Shown here: positions 1-6,631 of the stretch, one piece after another | How positions within the stretch are numbered: the first letter of the stretch is position 1 | Layout: each line of letters begins with the position of its first letter | Assembly: GCA_944389685.1 (NCBI GenBank) | Contig: CALXNF010000052.1 | Location: 1-14,684 of the forward strand | Source of the DNA: an uncultured Alphaproteobacteria bacterium | Lineage (GTDB): Bacteria > Pseudomonadota > Alphaproteobacteria > Rs-D84 | Reading direction: 5' to 3' | Length of the DNA: 14,684 nt | Notes under the pieces: generated by a model | The model's database searches: none | What the model was told of the DNA's origin: nothing | Seen by the model: only the letters and a program-made list of their open reading frames with translations | Translations under genes and position numbers: made by a program

Positions 1-65
1 TTATGACTGATCACAAGGCGCGCTTGATGAACGTCGGCGGTGAAGTATTGTGCAAGGTTATCTAA
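1..65 (+). CDS. rpsH: 30S ribosomal protein S8, C-terminal fragment
   Basis: This is the 3' end of a gene that begins before the window. The last 20 readable residues begin MTDHKARLMNVGGEVL and end CKVI, with a stop at 63-65. The G-[VL]-[ML]-[ST]-x-x-x-A-R-x-x-x-V-G-G-E-[VI]-L pattern is the conserved C-terminus of S8, the 16S rRNA-binding protein that organises the central domain of the 30S subunit and represses the spc operon in E. coli. Its position 20 bp ahead of rplF matches the universal order S8-L6-L18-S5. Only the tail is visible, so length and start cannot be judged. Confidence 0.9.
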   Translation, partial: MTDHKARLMNVGGEVLCKVI

Positions 66-85
66 TATATAGTGAGGATTGAATT

Positions 86-637
86 ATGTCTCGTGCAGGA
101 AAACATCCAGTTAAATTAAAAGAAGGCGTTTCGGCGGCGATTGTTGGCGACGTCTTGACGATAAAAGGGCCGAAAGGCGAATTAAAAGTTGCTTTGGATA
201 CGAAACATGCTGGCTTAGTCGACGTTGTCGTTGAAGCAGACCAAGTCGTCGTTACACCGAAAGATGCAGAAGATAAAACATCTCGTGCTATGTGGGGAAC
301 GATGACACGTAATGTTAAAGCTGCTGTAGATGGCGTGACAGATGGTTTTACCAAAGAAATGTATATGAAGGGCGTTGGTTATAAAGCTTCTGTTAGCGGA
401 AATAAGTTGGTTTTGGTTGCGGGGTATTCTCATGACGTCGTCATGGAAATTCCAGAAGGTTTGTCCGTTAAAATGGGTGAAACGCCAACTGAATTCGCAG
501 TTATCGGGATTGATAAATGCTTAGTCGGTCAATTTGCGGATAAAATTCACAAAGTTCGTAAAGCAGACCCATATAAGGGAAAAGGTATCTTCTATAAGGG
601 TGAAAGAATCCGTCGCAAAGAAGGTAAAAAGAAATAA
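86..637 (+). CDS. rplF: 50S ribosomal protein L6
   Basis: L6 binds 23S rRNA near the sarcin-ricin loop at the factor-binding site of the large subunit. The 183-residue product starts MSRAGKHPV, typical of the family, with the first L6 fold in about residues 1-80. The second fold carries the family signature near residues 150-165 (a KIHKVRKADPYKGKGI core) and ends in a basic tail, RRKEGKKK. It is a few residues longer than the usual ~177. A GTGAGGA Shine-Dalgarno sequence at 72-78 lies at good distance from the ATG and supports this start. It is the second gene in the visible part of the spc operon, after rpsH. Confidence 0.97.
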   Translation: MSRAGKHPVKLKEGVSAAIVGDVLTIKGPKGELKVALDTKHAGLVDVVVEADQVVVTPKDAEDKTSRAMWGTMTRNVKAAVDGVTDGFTKEMYMKGVGYKASVSGNKLVLVAGYSHDVVMEIPEGLSVKMGETPTEFAVIGIDKCLVGQFADKIHKVRKADPYKGKGIFYKGERIRRKEGKKK

Positions 638-649
638 TAAATAAAGGGT

Positions 650-671
650 AATCTCCGCTGTTACGGAGATT
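650..671 (+). other. Intercistronic hairpin, rplF-rplR
   Basis: AATCTCCG (650-657) and CGGAGATT (664-671) form a perfect 8-bp stem with loop CTGTTA. A/G-rich sequence and the rplR ribosome binding site follow, not a T-run, so it is not an intrinsic terminator. It may be an mRNA-processing or stability element, or a translational control site. Function is inference. Confidence 0.6.
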
Positions 672-688
672 GGAAAAAAGGAAACACA

Positions 689-1045
689 ATGTTGAAACAT
701 TTGTCTACAGAAGAAAGACGCACCTTAGCAAATCGTAGTGCGTTGAAAAGAAAGAATCCTGGCAAAATCCGCTTGTCGGTTTTTCGCTCGGGGCGTCATA
801 TTGAAATCCAAGCAATTGACGATACGAAAGGTCACACAGTTTGCGCGGCTTCGTCAAAAGAAAAAGGTTTCAAAGGTAAAGGCTGGAATGTTGCAGGCGC
901 AGAATTGGTTGGTAAGGCGTTCGCAGAACGTGCGGTTAAAGCCAATATCGCTGACAACTGCTATTTCGACCGTGGTGGTTATCGTTATCATGGCCGTATC
1001 AAGGCATTGTGCGAAGCTATCCGCGCAGGTGGTGTTAGAATTTAA
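689..1045 (+). CDS. rplR: 50S ribosomal protein L18
   Basis: L18 binds 5S rRNA and, with L5, anchors it in the central protuberance of the 50S subunit. The 118-residue length is normal for the family. The basic N-terminus (about residues 8-25, RRTLANRSALKRKNPGKIR) is followed by the RLSVFRSGRHIEIQAIDD core strand. The family's C-terminal motif is present: A near-V-K-A-N-I, then FDRGGYRYHGRIKALCEAIRAGG. An AAGG ribosome binding site precedes the ATG. It lies 51 bp after rplF, separated by a hairpin, and 31 bp before rpsE. Confidence 0.97.
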   Translation: MLKHLSTEERRTLANRSALKRKNPGKIRLSVFRSGRHIEIQAIDDTKGHTVCAASSKEKGFKGKGWNVAGAELVGKAFAERAVKANIADNCYFDRGGYRYHGRIKALCEAIRAGGVRI

Positions 1046-1076
1046 TCAGTTTTTTCTGAATATACGGAGTTTATAA

Positions 1077-1637
1077 ATGGCACGTTTTGATGATAAAAAA
1101 TTACAAACGGATAACTTGGTAGACAAATTAGTTTCTATCAATCGAGTTTCAAAAACTGTAAAAGGTGGACGTAATATGTCTTTCTCGGCCTTGGTTGTGG
1201 TCGGGGATAAGGCTGGTCGCGTAGGTTTCGGTAAGGGTAAAGCGTTGGAAGTACAGGCCGCTGTACAGAAGGCGACAAAAGCTGCAAAAGCAAAAATGAT
1301 TCGGGTACCTTTAAAAGAAGGTCGTACGTTGCATCATGATGCTTCTGCTAAATATGGTGCAAGTAAATTAGTTGTTCGTAGCGCGGTTCCTGGTACTGGT
1401 ATCATTGCAGGTGGTGCTTTACGTGCAGTTTTTGATTGCTTGGGCGTTCAAGATGTTGTTGTAAAATCTCAAGGTTCGAATAACCCTAATAATATGATAC
1501 GTGCAGTTTTCTTAGCGTTCGCAAAAATGAATTCTCCAAAAACTGTTGCGGCTCGTCGCGGTAAGACTGTGGCAGAAATCATCGCGGGGCGTGACGGTAA
1601 AAAGCTTGAGAATACAGAAACTGCGGAAGAAAAATAA
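1077..1637 (+). CDS. rpsE: 30S ribosomal protein S5
   Basis: S5 acts in decoding fidelity and in the mRNA entry channel helicase function of the 30S subunit. The 186-residue product has the N-terminal dsRNA-binding-like domain with the classic signature around residues 20-55: [14 protein letters not shown], then F-S-A-L-V-V-V-G-D and [10 protein letters not shown]. The C-terminal domain follows, with [20 protein letters not shown] and [11 protein letters not shown] short Glu/Lys tail ends the protein. GGAG (about 1065-1068) precedes the ATG at suitable spacing. The spc operon order is kept. Confidence 0.98.
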   Translation: MARFDDKKLQTDNLVDKLVSINRVSKTVKGGRNMSFSALVVVGDKAGRVGFGKGKALEVQAAVQKATKAAKAKMIRVPLKEGRTLHHDASAKYGASKLVVRSAVPGTGIIAGGALRAVFDCLGVQDVVVKSQGSNNPNNMIRAVFLAFAKMNSPKTVAARRGKTVAEIIAGRDGKKLENTETAEEK

Positions 1638-1672
1638 TTTGGACTTACGCCAATAAAAACGGAGAAAGTATC

Positions 1673-1852
1673 ATGGCAAAAATAATTGTTAGACAGTATA
1701 AAAGTATCGTTGGCCGTCCAGAAACGCAACGTAAAGTTGTTGCCGCTTTGGGACTGGGGCGTATCGGTAAATCTAAAGAATTAGAAGATACACCAGCAGT
1801 TCGTGGTATGGTCGCTAAGGTTTCACATTTGGTTGAAATCGTTGAAAAATAA
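1673..1852 (+). CDS. rpmD: 50S ribosomal protein L30
   Basis: A short 59-residue ORF beginning MAKIIVRQYKSIVGRPETQ and ending HLVEIVEK. Bacterial L30 is usually 58-62 residues, with a K-S-x-I-G-R/x-P-x-x-Q/H-R-x-x-x-x-x-L-G-L pattern; here KSIVGRPETQRKVVAALGLG fits, followed by the conserved P-A-V-R-G-M-V-x-K-V-x-H-L-V. It sits between rpsE and rplO, exactly where L30 belongs. A GGAG at 1661-1664 serves as ribosome binding site. It is a small surface protein of the 50S subunit and is absent in some bacteria, so its presence is mildly informative. Confidence 0.95.
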   Translation: MAKIIVRQYKSIVGRPETQRKVVAALGLGRIGKSKELEDTPAVRGMVAKVSHLVEIVEK

Positions 1853-1865
1853 ATTAGTAAACCGA

Positions 1866-1883
1866 GTACGTCCGATGACGTGC
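1866..1883 (+). other. Intercistronic hairpin, rpmD-rplO
   Basis: GTACGTC (1866-1872) pairs with GACGTGC (1877-1883) across loop CGAT. That gives seven pairs, one of them a G-T wobble. No T-run follows. The right arm overlaps the possible -35 box of an internal promoter. Confidence 0.45.
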
Positions 1884-1903
1884 GCATAGAATTATGATAT
1901 AAT
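1875..1903 (+). promoter_or_regulatory. Possible internal promoter before rplO
   Basis: A consensus -10 TATAAT at 1898-1903 is preceded by TGA, giving an extended -10. ATGACG at 1875-1880 matches four of six -35 bases with a 17-bp spacer. The 82-bp rpmD-rplO gap is unusually long for this operon, which supports a regulatory role. It could give extra rplO-secY transcription. This is sequence match only. Confidence 0.45.
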
Positions 1904-1934
1904 CTCATAGTTCGCAGGAAAAAGGAAAAATAAA

Positions 1935-2393
1935 ATGAAACTTAATGCTTTAATGGATAATTTTGGGGCTCGTGCAAATGCTAAACGCGTTGGTCGCGGT
2001 ATCGGCAGCGGTATGGGTAAAACCTCTGGTCGTGGTAATAAAGGTCAGAAGTCTCGTAGCGGTTCTCGTAAGCAGGCTACTTTCCAAGGTGGTCAAATGC
2101 CAATTTTACGTCGCTTCCCGAAATTCGGATTTAACAATCCTTTTGCTAAAGAATATGCGACAATTAACTTGGGTGATGTCGAAAAGTTTATCGCTGCAGG
2201 TAAGATTGACGCAAAATCTCCTATCACAATTGATACTTTGATGAATGCTAAAATTATCAATCGTACGAAAGACGGGTTGAAAGTATTGGCAAAGGGTGAA
2301 ATCAAGACAGCTGTAAATATCATTGCCGAAAAGTGGTCTAAGGCCGCAGAAGAAGCAATTGTTAAAGCAGGTGGTTCTATCAAGAACAAATAA
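1935..2393 (+). CDS. rplO: 50S ribosomal protein L15
   Basis: L15 is a late-assembly protein that threads into the 50S core through its Gly/Arg/Lys-rich N-terminus. Here that extension covers about residues 1-55, with R-V-G-R-G-I-G-S-G-M-G-K-T-S-G-R-G and Q-K-S-R-S-G. The family sequence Q-G-G-Q-M-P-I-L-R-R-F-P-K-F-G-F follows. The globular C-terminal domain includes the expected K-V-L-A-K-G-E and K-A-x-x-x-I-x-x-A-G-G motif before the end. The 152-residue length is normal. A purine-rich AGGAAAAAGG ribosome binding region lies just upstream. It precedes secY, as in nearly all bacteria. Confidence 0.97.
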   Translation: MKLNALMDNFGARANAKRVGRGIGSGMGKTSGRGNKGQKSRSGSRKQATFQGGQMPILRRFPKFGFNNPFAKEYATINLGDVEKFIAAGKIDAKSPITIDTLMNAKIINRTKDGLKVLAKGEIKTAVNIIAEKWSKAAEEAIVKAGGSIKNK

Positions 2394-2401
2394 TTCATAT
2401 A

Positions 2402-2429
2402 TTTGCATCCGGTTATTGCCGGGTGCAAA
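2402..2429 (+). other. Intercistronic hairpin, rplO-secY
   Basis: TTTGCATCCGG (2402-2412) and CCGGGTGCAAA (2419-2429) form an 11-bp stem with one T-G wobble and loop TTATTG. Downstream is AACAATTAAAAG rather than a T-run, so full termination is unlikely. It lies only 21 bp before the secY start and could modulate secY translation or partially attenuate transcription. Confidence 0.6.
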
Positions 2430-2450
2430 AACAATTAAAAGTTCGTTCGC

Positions 2451-3767
2451 ATGAAATTTTTGAGAGAATTTTTTGGAAATATGTCCGATTTACAAAAGCG
2501 CATTTTGTTTACTTTGGGCGCTTTGATCGTTTATCGTATCGGTTCGTTTATTCCATTGCCAGGGGTAAATGCGTCTGCTGTTTTGCATTTGTTTACCGGG
2601 GAAGGCAGCGGAATGATGGGAATGTTTGATATGTTCGCTGGTGGTTCTTTGTCTCGTATGTCAGTTTTGGCTTTGAACATTTTCCCTTACATCTCTGCTT
2701 CCATCGTTTTGCAGTTGTTAACGGCAACCAGTAAGTCTTTAAACGAATTACGTAAAGAAGGGGAATCTGGACGTATCAAAATTAATCAATATACCCGTTA
2801 TCTTGCTGTATTTTTAGCGGTGGTTCAAGGTTGGGCCGTTGTACGCGGGTTGGAATCTATGGCGCCAGTTAATGGTGTTGCTGCGGTTGTAAATCCTGGA
2901 TTCGCGTTTGAATTGTCCGCAATTATCGCTTTGGTCGGTGGTACCGTATTCGTTATGTGGTTGGCAGAACAGATTACTGCGCGTGGTATAGGGCAGGGGG
3001 CGTCTTTATTAATCTTTGCTGGTATAATCGCAGAAGTACCTGGGGGGATAGCAAAGTTATTCTCTTTGGGGTCTGTCGGTCAGATTTCACCTGCAATGAT
3101 AGCTTTAATTGTTGCTTTTGTCGTAGGCATAATCGCATTAATCGCGTTTTTTGAACAGGCGCAACGTCGTATTCAGATTCTGTATCCCCGTCAGGTTATG
3201 GCCAATGGGGTTATGAATACTAACGCTTCTTACTTACCTATAAAAGTAAATATGTCTGGCGTTATGGGACCTGTATTTGCTGCAAGCGTTATGATGTTGC
3301 CAGCGTTCGTCCAACGCTTCGTACAAAGTGAAAATCCAATTGTTCAGTCAATCATGGGATTCTTTACTTATGGTACTTGGTCTTATATAATAACATATAC
3401 TATTTTAATTGCTTTCTTTGCTTATTTCCAAACGGCAGTTATTTTCAATTCAGAAGAAACTTCAAATAACCTTAAAAATGCAGGCGGCTATATCCCAGGC
3501 GTTCGCCCAGGAGAACAAACTATGCATTATTTAGATTCCGTTGTTTCTCGTACCACTGCAATCGGAGTTTTGTATTTGGTTGTGGTTTGCGTAGTTCCTA
3601 TTATTTTGAACTCGCATATGGGAATGCCTTTGACGATTGGCGGAACAAGCGTCTTAATCGTTGCAGGTGTGGTTCTGGATACGATGAATCAGGTTCAGTC
3701 ATACTTGGTGGCAAAGCAATACAGAAGTGTTATTAAAAAAGCACAGAAAAAAGGACGTTTCCGTTAA
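2451..3767 (+). CDS. secY: Protein translocase channel subunit SecY
   Basis: SecY forms the inner-membrane channel of the Sec translocon with SecE and SecG, and exports the signal-peptide proteins seen later in the window. The 438-residue length and about ten hydrophobic segments are typical. Family signatures include VYRIGSFIPLPGVN (TM1, about residues 25-38), the MFAGGSLSRMSVLALNIFPYISASI stretch split around the plug region (residues ~60-85), GQGASLLIFAGI (~180-190), and YPRQVMANG in the cytosolic loop before a late TM. The C-terminus is basic. No clear Shine-Dalgarno precedes the ATG at 2451. An alternative ATG lies at 2481, but the residues between resemble the usual amphipathic N-terminus, so the longer form is preferred. 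No adk follows. Confidence 0.97.
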   Translation: MKFLREFFGNMSDLQKRILFTLGALIVYRIGSFIPLPGVNASAVLHLFTGEGSGMMGMFDMFAGGSLSRMSVLALNIFPYISASIVLQLLTATSKSLNELRKEGESGRIKINQYTRYLAVFLAVVQGWAVVRGLESMAPVNGVAAVVNPGFAFELSAIIALVGGTVFVMWLAEQITARGIGQGASLLIFAGIIAEVPGGIAKLFSLGSVGQISPAMIALIVAFVVGIIALIAFFEQAQRRIQILYPRQVMANGVMNTNASYLPIKVNMSGVMGPVFAASVMMLPAFVQRFVQSENPIVQSIMGFFTYGTWSYIITYTILIAFFAYFQTAVIFNSEETSNNLKNAGGYIPGVRPGEQTMHYLDSVVSRTTAIGVLYLVVVCVVPIILNSHMGMPLTIGGTSVLIVAGVVLDTMNQVQSYLVAKQYRSVIKKAQKKGRFR

Positions 3768-3807
3768 AGATATTATTGATTATATCAACGGATGACGAAA
3801 ACAGAAT

Positions 3808-3835
3808 TTGACTTTTGCGGCATTTTGTATAAAAT
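3808..3835 (+). promoter_or_regulatory. Promoter of rpsM-rpsK
   Basis: TTGACT at 3808-3813 is followed after 16 bp by TAAAAT at 3830-3835; an overlapping TATAAA lies at 3828-3833. The spacer contains GGCATTTTGT, closely similar to the rpoA promoter spacer at 5369-5385. The expected start is near 3842, giving a leader of about 90 nt with a hairpin before rpsM. Based on sequence match only. Confidence 0.65.
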
Positions 3836-3883
3836 AGTGCAGCAAAATAAAATACACATCTGAAGTAAAGGTGTGGTTGGTAT

Positions 3884-3905
3884 CGGTTCGCAGGTTTGCG
3901 TACCG
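3884..3905 (+). promoter_or_regulatory. Leader hairpin upstream of rpsM
   Basis: CGGT-T-CGCA (3884-3892) pairs with TGCG-T-ACCG (3897-3905) across loop GGTT, leaving one T-T mismatch. It lies in the predicted 5' leader 27 nt before the rpsM ATG. In E. coli the alpha operon leader is bound by S4. No homology to that pseudoknot is claimed, but the position suits ribosomal-protein autoregulation. Confidence 0.5.
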
Positions 3906-3931
3906 CAGTTAAATAAAAAGGAAAAAGAAAA

Positions 3932-4309
3932 ATGGCACGTATAGCAGGTGTTAACATTCCGACAGAAAAGCGTATTGAAGTCGCGCTGCAATACATTCAT
4001 GGTATTGGACCAGCTAAAGCAGCTCAGGTTTGCAAAGCGTTGAAATTGAAAGACGGTTTGCGCGCGAAAGACTTAACTGACGAGGATGTTGTTAAAATTT
4101 CGAATTATATCGAACAAAACATTAAAGTAGAAGGTGACGTACGTCGTGAAGTTGCAATGAACATTAAACGTTTGCAAGACTTGAAGACGTATCGCGGTAT
4201 TCGTCATCGTAACCGTTTACCGGTTCGCGGTCAGCGTACTCAGACTAATGCTCGTACTCGTAAGGGTAAGCGCGTAGTCGTTGCTGGTTCTGCAGTTAAG
4301 GGTAAATAA
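3932..4309 (+). CDS. rpsM: 30S ribosomal protein S13
   Basis: S13 sits in the 30S head and contacts the 50S subunit and the P-site tRNA. The 125-residue product starts [26 protein letters not shown], a near-universal S13 N-terminus, with the helix-two-turns-helix motif at about residues 14-55. It ends with the basic tail containing [27 protein letters not shown], which reaches between the subunits. AAGGAAAAAG upstream is the ribosome binding site. It starts a two-gene transcription unit with rpsK, from its own predicted promoter. Confidence 0.98.
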   Translation: MARIAGVNIPTEKRIEVALQYIHGIGPAKAAQVCKALKLKDGLRAKDLTDEDVVKISNYIEQNIKVEGDVRREVAMNIKRLQDLKTYRGIRHRNRLPVRGQRTQTNARTRKGKRVVVAGSAVKGK

Positions 4310-4324
4310 TATTAACAGGTAGAG

Positions 4325-4342
4325 ATTAACACGACAGTTAAT
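4325..4342 (+). other. Intercistronic hairpin, rpsM-rpsK
   Basis: ATTAAC (4325-4330) and GTTAAT (4337-4342) form a perfect but A/T-rich 6-bp stem with loop ACGACA. It is weak alone, and is recorded because most boundaries in this operon carry a hairpin. Confidence 0.3.
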
Positions 4343-4370
4343 TGAAGACATCTAAAAAGGTAATTATAAA

Positions 4371-4754
4371 ATGGCAGTTACAAAAGCTAAAAAGAAAGTC
4401 GTAAAGAAAGTATCACATGGCATAGCTCACGTGGTCGCGACAAACAATAACACACGTATTACAATCACAGATCAGTCTGGTGCTGTTTTAACATGGGCAA
4501 CGGCTGGTGCAAATAACTTTAAAGGCGCTAAAAAGTCCACGCCATACGCTGCAACGGTTGTTGCTGATGCTGTAGGTAAGAAAGTTGCAGAAATGGGTAT
4601 GAAGACAGTTGACGTTTTGATGCGTGGTATTGGTCAGGGTCGTGAATCTGCTGTCCGCGGGTTGGCAAATGCTGGTTTGATTGTTCAGTCTATTACAGAT
4701 ACGACACGTATTCCTCATAACGGCTGCCGTCCGAAAAAAGTACGTCGCGTTTAA
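4371..4754 (+). CDS. rpsK: 30S ribosomal protein S11
   Basis: S11 forms part of the 30S platform and contacts mRNA near the E site. The 127-residue product has a Lys-rich start, then the family sequences G-I-A-H-V-x-A-T-N-N-N-T-x-I-T-I-T-D, TWATAGANNFKGAKKSTPYA, and the C-terminal signature with G-x-G-x-G-R-E-S-A-V-R-G-L and I-T-D-T-T-R-I-P-H-N-G-C-R-P-K-K-V-R-R-V. AAAAAGG is the ribosome binding site. It is the last gene of this unit: a strong terminator follows 8 bp after the stop, so rpoA is not read from here except by read-through. Confidence 0.98.
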   Translation: MAVTKAKKKVVKKVSHGIAHVVATNNNTRITITDQSGAVLTWATAGANNFKGAKKSTPYAATVVADAVGKKVAEMGMKTVDVLMRGIGQGRESAVRGLANAGLIVQSITDTTRIPHNGCRPKKVRRV

Positions 4755-4761
4755 TGACAAT

Positions 4762-4790
4762 AAAAAATCTGCCAATCGGCAGATTTTTTT
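4762..4790 (+). terminator. Intrinsic terminator of rpsM-rpsK
   Basis: AAAAAATCTGCC (4762-4773) and GGCAGATTTTTT (4778-4789) form a perfect stem with loop AATC. The T-run spans 4784-4790. Its position just after the rpsK stop marks a real end to the operon, unusual because rpoA normally follows S11 without a strong terminator. Confidence 0.92.
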
Positions 4791-4807
4791 ATACTTTGCA
4801 ATAATAA

Positions 4808-4836
4808 AAAACGCCCAGAAAGGCGTTATTTATTTT
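4808..4836 (-). terminator. Terminator of the small secreted-protein gene
   Basis: AACGCC (4810-4815) and GGCGTT (4822-4827) pair across a CAGAAA loop. On the minus strand the stem is followed by TTTTTATTAT, and the hairpin lies just past the minus-strand stop at 4839-4841. On the plus strand it is followed by ATTTATTTTTTTT, so it probably works in both directions as a second barrier after rpsK. Confidence 0.8.
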
Positions 4837-4838
4837 TT

Positions 4839-5252
4839 TTATCGTGCACATGTACCGCAATGTGGATTTGGTGCATCTACAAAACGGCGAGTTGTATATG
4901 TTCCTGCTGGTTTATATGAGACAACTGGTTCATATACTTGATAGTGATCAATTACTTCCGTGTATGTTTTTACGCGAACTGGTGCCAATTTTTTTGCCGC
5001 TGGTTTTGCACATTCGCAACCGCGTGAAACTTCCAGTGAAGATGCATAACGGCAAGGTGCAGGTTTGGCAGTCGGTTTAGGCAGGGGTTTCGGTGTCGGT
5101 GCAACATAAGCTGTATCATAGTATGCAACAGTATCAACATATATTTTTTCATATGTATTAACAGTCTCTGATTCAACATATCCATCAGCATACGCGTTTA
5201 TGCATGTACCAATAGCGCAAGCAAATAAACATAATAAAAATATTTTTTTCAT
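4839..5252 (-). CDS. Small secreted Tyr/Pro/Cys-rich protein, unknown function
   Basis: I do not recognise this protein. The preferred start is the second of two adjacent ATGs (5252), because AGGA then lies six bases upstream; from the first (5255) it would be 138 residues. Numbering from the first ATG, residues 3-20 are a Lys-Lys plus hydrophobic signal sequence ending AYA before D24, a good signal peptidase I site. The mature part has two related Tyr-rich stretches (about 34-53 and 98-117, each TY..., then YxxxY and a Pro), a Lys-Pro/Ala-Pro spacer (53-67), a Cys cluster (C68, C80, C82) and a C-terminal C133-x2-C136. No lipobox fits well. It is likely periplasmic or surface-exposed with disulfides. 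It sits alone, opposite in strand, between rpsK and rpoA, with its own promoter and terminator. Confidence 0.8.
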   Translation of the reverse strand: MKKIFLLCLFACAIGTCINAYADGYVESETVNTYEKIYVDTVAYYDTAYVAPTPKPLPKPTAKPAPCRYASSLEVSRGCECAKPAAKKLAPVRVKTYTEVIDHYQVYEPVVSYKPAGTYTTRRFVDAPNPHCGTCAR

Positions 5253-5276
5253 CATAAATCCTTTTTAGTTTATATT

Positions 5277-5306
5277 TACATTAGTACAATAAATACTCGT
5301 TGTCAA
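5277..5306 (-). promoter_or_regulatory. Possible promoter of the small secreted-protein gene
   Basis: On the minus strand there is a perfect TTGACA (5301-5306). The -10 is unclear: TACTAA at 14-bp spacing or TAATGT at 17-bp spacing. An AAGGA ribosome binding site and the ATG follow. The -35 is good and the -10 poor. Confidence 0.5.
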
Positions 5307-5362
5307 CTTTTTTAACGGGCTTTTGAAAAAGTAAAAACTAAGTTAAAAATTATAATAATTGT

Positions 5363-5391
5363 TTGACTTTTGGGCTTTTGTGTTATAAAAT
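5363..5391 (+). promoter_or_regulatory. Promoter of rpoA
   Basis: TTGACT at 5363-5368 is followed after 17 bp by TAAAAT at 5386-5391; an overlapping TATAAA starts at 5384. The spacer shares TTTTG, GGC and TTTTGT blocks with the rpsM promoter and a 12-base identity, GGCTTTTGTGTT, with the promoter of the minus-strand gene at 7190-8035. Predicted start is near 5398, giving a leader of about 68 nt. Confidence 0.7.
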
Positions 5392-5465
5392 TCGCGAGCG
5401 TGTTAGGGTAAAACCGGCATAGCTGCATTGGCGAAAATGATAAACTAAGCCTAATGGAGGAATTT

Positions 5466-6494
5466 ATGATTGAAAAAAACTGGGTCACGCTGATTAAACC
5501 CAAAAAATTGAATATCAAAGTTGATGAACATAATCCAAATCAAGCGACTTTAATTGCGGAACCTTTGGAAAAAGGGTTCGGTTTAACGTTGGGGACAGCA
5601 TTGCGTCGTGTTCTGTTGTCTTCTTTGCAGGGGTGCGCACCGATTTATATAAAGATTGATGGTGTTCAACACGAATTTTCCAGCATTTCTGGTGTACGTG
5701 AAGACGTTACAGATATTATCTTAAATTTAAAAGGTGTTTATTTTAAAGCTTTGACAGAAGGTCAGCACAAAGCAACGCTGAAAGTAAAAGGTCCTGCTGT
5801 TGTTACTGCTGGTATGATTGAAACGACAGGTGGGGTCGAAGTTATGAATAAGGATGCTGAAATTTGCACCTTAGATGACGGAGCAAGTCTTGATATGGAG
5901 ATAACCTTGTCTACAGGTCGCGGTTATATTCCTGCGTCTGCACATGCGGATGGTTTGCCGTTGGGTGTAATTCCAGTTGATTCAATCTTTTCACCTATAT
6001 TAAATGTTGCAACGGAAGTTTCAGAAACCCGTGTAGGTCAGAGTACAGATTATGATAAATTGGAAATGACTGTGAAAACAAATGGTTCAGTTTCTCCGGA
6101 AGATGCAATTGCGTTGGCGGCTCGTATTTTGACAGATCAGTTAGTTGTCTTTATCAACTTTGAAGATCCTGCTCAAATCAATGCGCCTACGGAAGAAGAA
6201 AAAGCAAAAAATGCTTTACCTTTTGATCCGAAATTATTAAAGCATGTTGATGAATTAGAATTGTCTGTCCGTGCAAATAATTGCTTGAAGAACGACAAAA
6301 TCAACTGGTTGGGTGAATTGGTTCAAAAGACAGAATCAGATATGTTGAAAACACCAAACTTTGGTCGTAAATCTTTGAACGAAATTAAAGTTCAATTGGA
6401 AGCAATGGGGTTAAGTTTGGGTATGGAAGTACCAGGTTGGCCACCAGAAAACATTGCTGAATTGGCCAAAAAGTATGAGGATCCGTACAAATAA
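5466..6494 (+). CDS. rpoA: DNA-directed RNA polymerase alpha subunit
   Basis: The alpha subunit dimerises to nucleate RNA polymerase assembly, and its C-terminal domain binds UP elements and activators. I place the start at 5466 ([12 protein letters not shown]): GGAGG at 5456-5460 is ideally spaced, whereas the upstream in-frame ATG at 5454 overlaps that site. The product is about 342 residues. The N-terminal domain holds the family motifs [25 protein letters not shown] (split around residue 45), [15 protein letters not shown], and GRGYIPA. The C-terminal domain contains L-S-V-R-A-N-N-C-L and [11 protein letters not shown]. The WPP and EDPYK C-terminus is slightly longer than usual. It has its own promoter, cut off from rpsK by a minus-strand gene and two terminators. 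Confidence 0.98.
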   Translation: MIEKNWVTLIKPKKLNIKVDEHNPNQATLIAEPLEKGFGLTLGTALRRVLLSSLQGCAPIYIKIDGVQHEFSSISGVREDVTDIILNLKGVYFKALTEGQHKATLKVKGPAVVTAGMIETTGGVEVMNKDAEICTLDDGASLDMEITLSTGRGYIPASAHADGLPLGVIPVDSIFSPILNVATEVSETRVGQSTDYDKLEMTVKTNGSVSPEDAIALAARILTDQLVVFINFEDPAQINAPTEEEKAKNALPFDPKLLKHVDELELSVRANNCLKNDKINWLGELVQKTESDMLKTPNFGRKSLNEIKVQLEAMGLSLGMEVPGWPPENIAELAKKYEDPYK

Positions 6495-6501
6495 TAAATT
6501 C

Positions 6502-6538
6502 TTTACAAATGCCATGTGATTGTTATAATCACATGGCA
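6502..6538 (+). promoter_or_regulatory. Possible rplQ promoter overlapped by a perfect 12-bp dyad
   Basis: TTTACA (6502-6507), a 16-bp spacer and a perfect TATAAT (6524-6529) suggest a promoter between rpoA and rplQ. The arms TGCCATGTGATT (6510-6521) and AATCACATGGCA (6527-6538) are exact inverted repeats around GTTAT and cover the spacer, the -10 and the likely start site. That layout would suit a repressor operator. Alternatively the dyad acts as an RNA hairpin in the rpoA-rplQ transcript; no T-run follows, so it is not a normal terminator. Confidence 0.55.
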
Positions 6539-6592
6539 AATAAATTCTACACTACTGAAAGAAATTTTAGGGTGTGGCGTCTCGAGAAAAAT

Positions 6593-6609
6593 CCCCAGAT
6601 TCGCTGGGG
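6593..6609 (+). other. Leader hairpin upstream of rplQ
   Basis: CCCCAG (6593-6598) and CTGGGG (6604-6609) form a G/C-rich 6-bp stem with loop ATTCG, ending 12 nt before the AAGGAG ribosome binding site of rplQ. It may tune rplQ translation or mRNA processing. No T-run follows. Confidence 0.55.
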
Positions 6610-6631
6610 CGGAAACAAAAAGGAGTAATCA

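Noticed and set aside
4839..5255. Lipoprotein signal in the small secreted protein
   Set aside because: Cys 13 and Cys 18 lack a proper lipobox (LFAC, IGTC), while AYA before residue 24 is a good signal peptidase I site.
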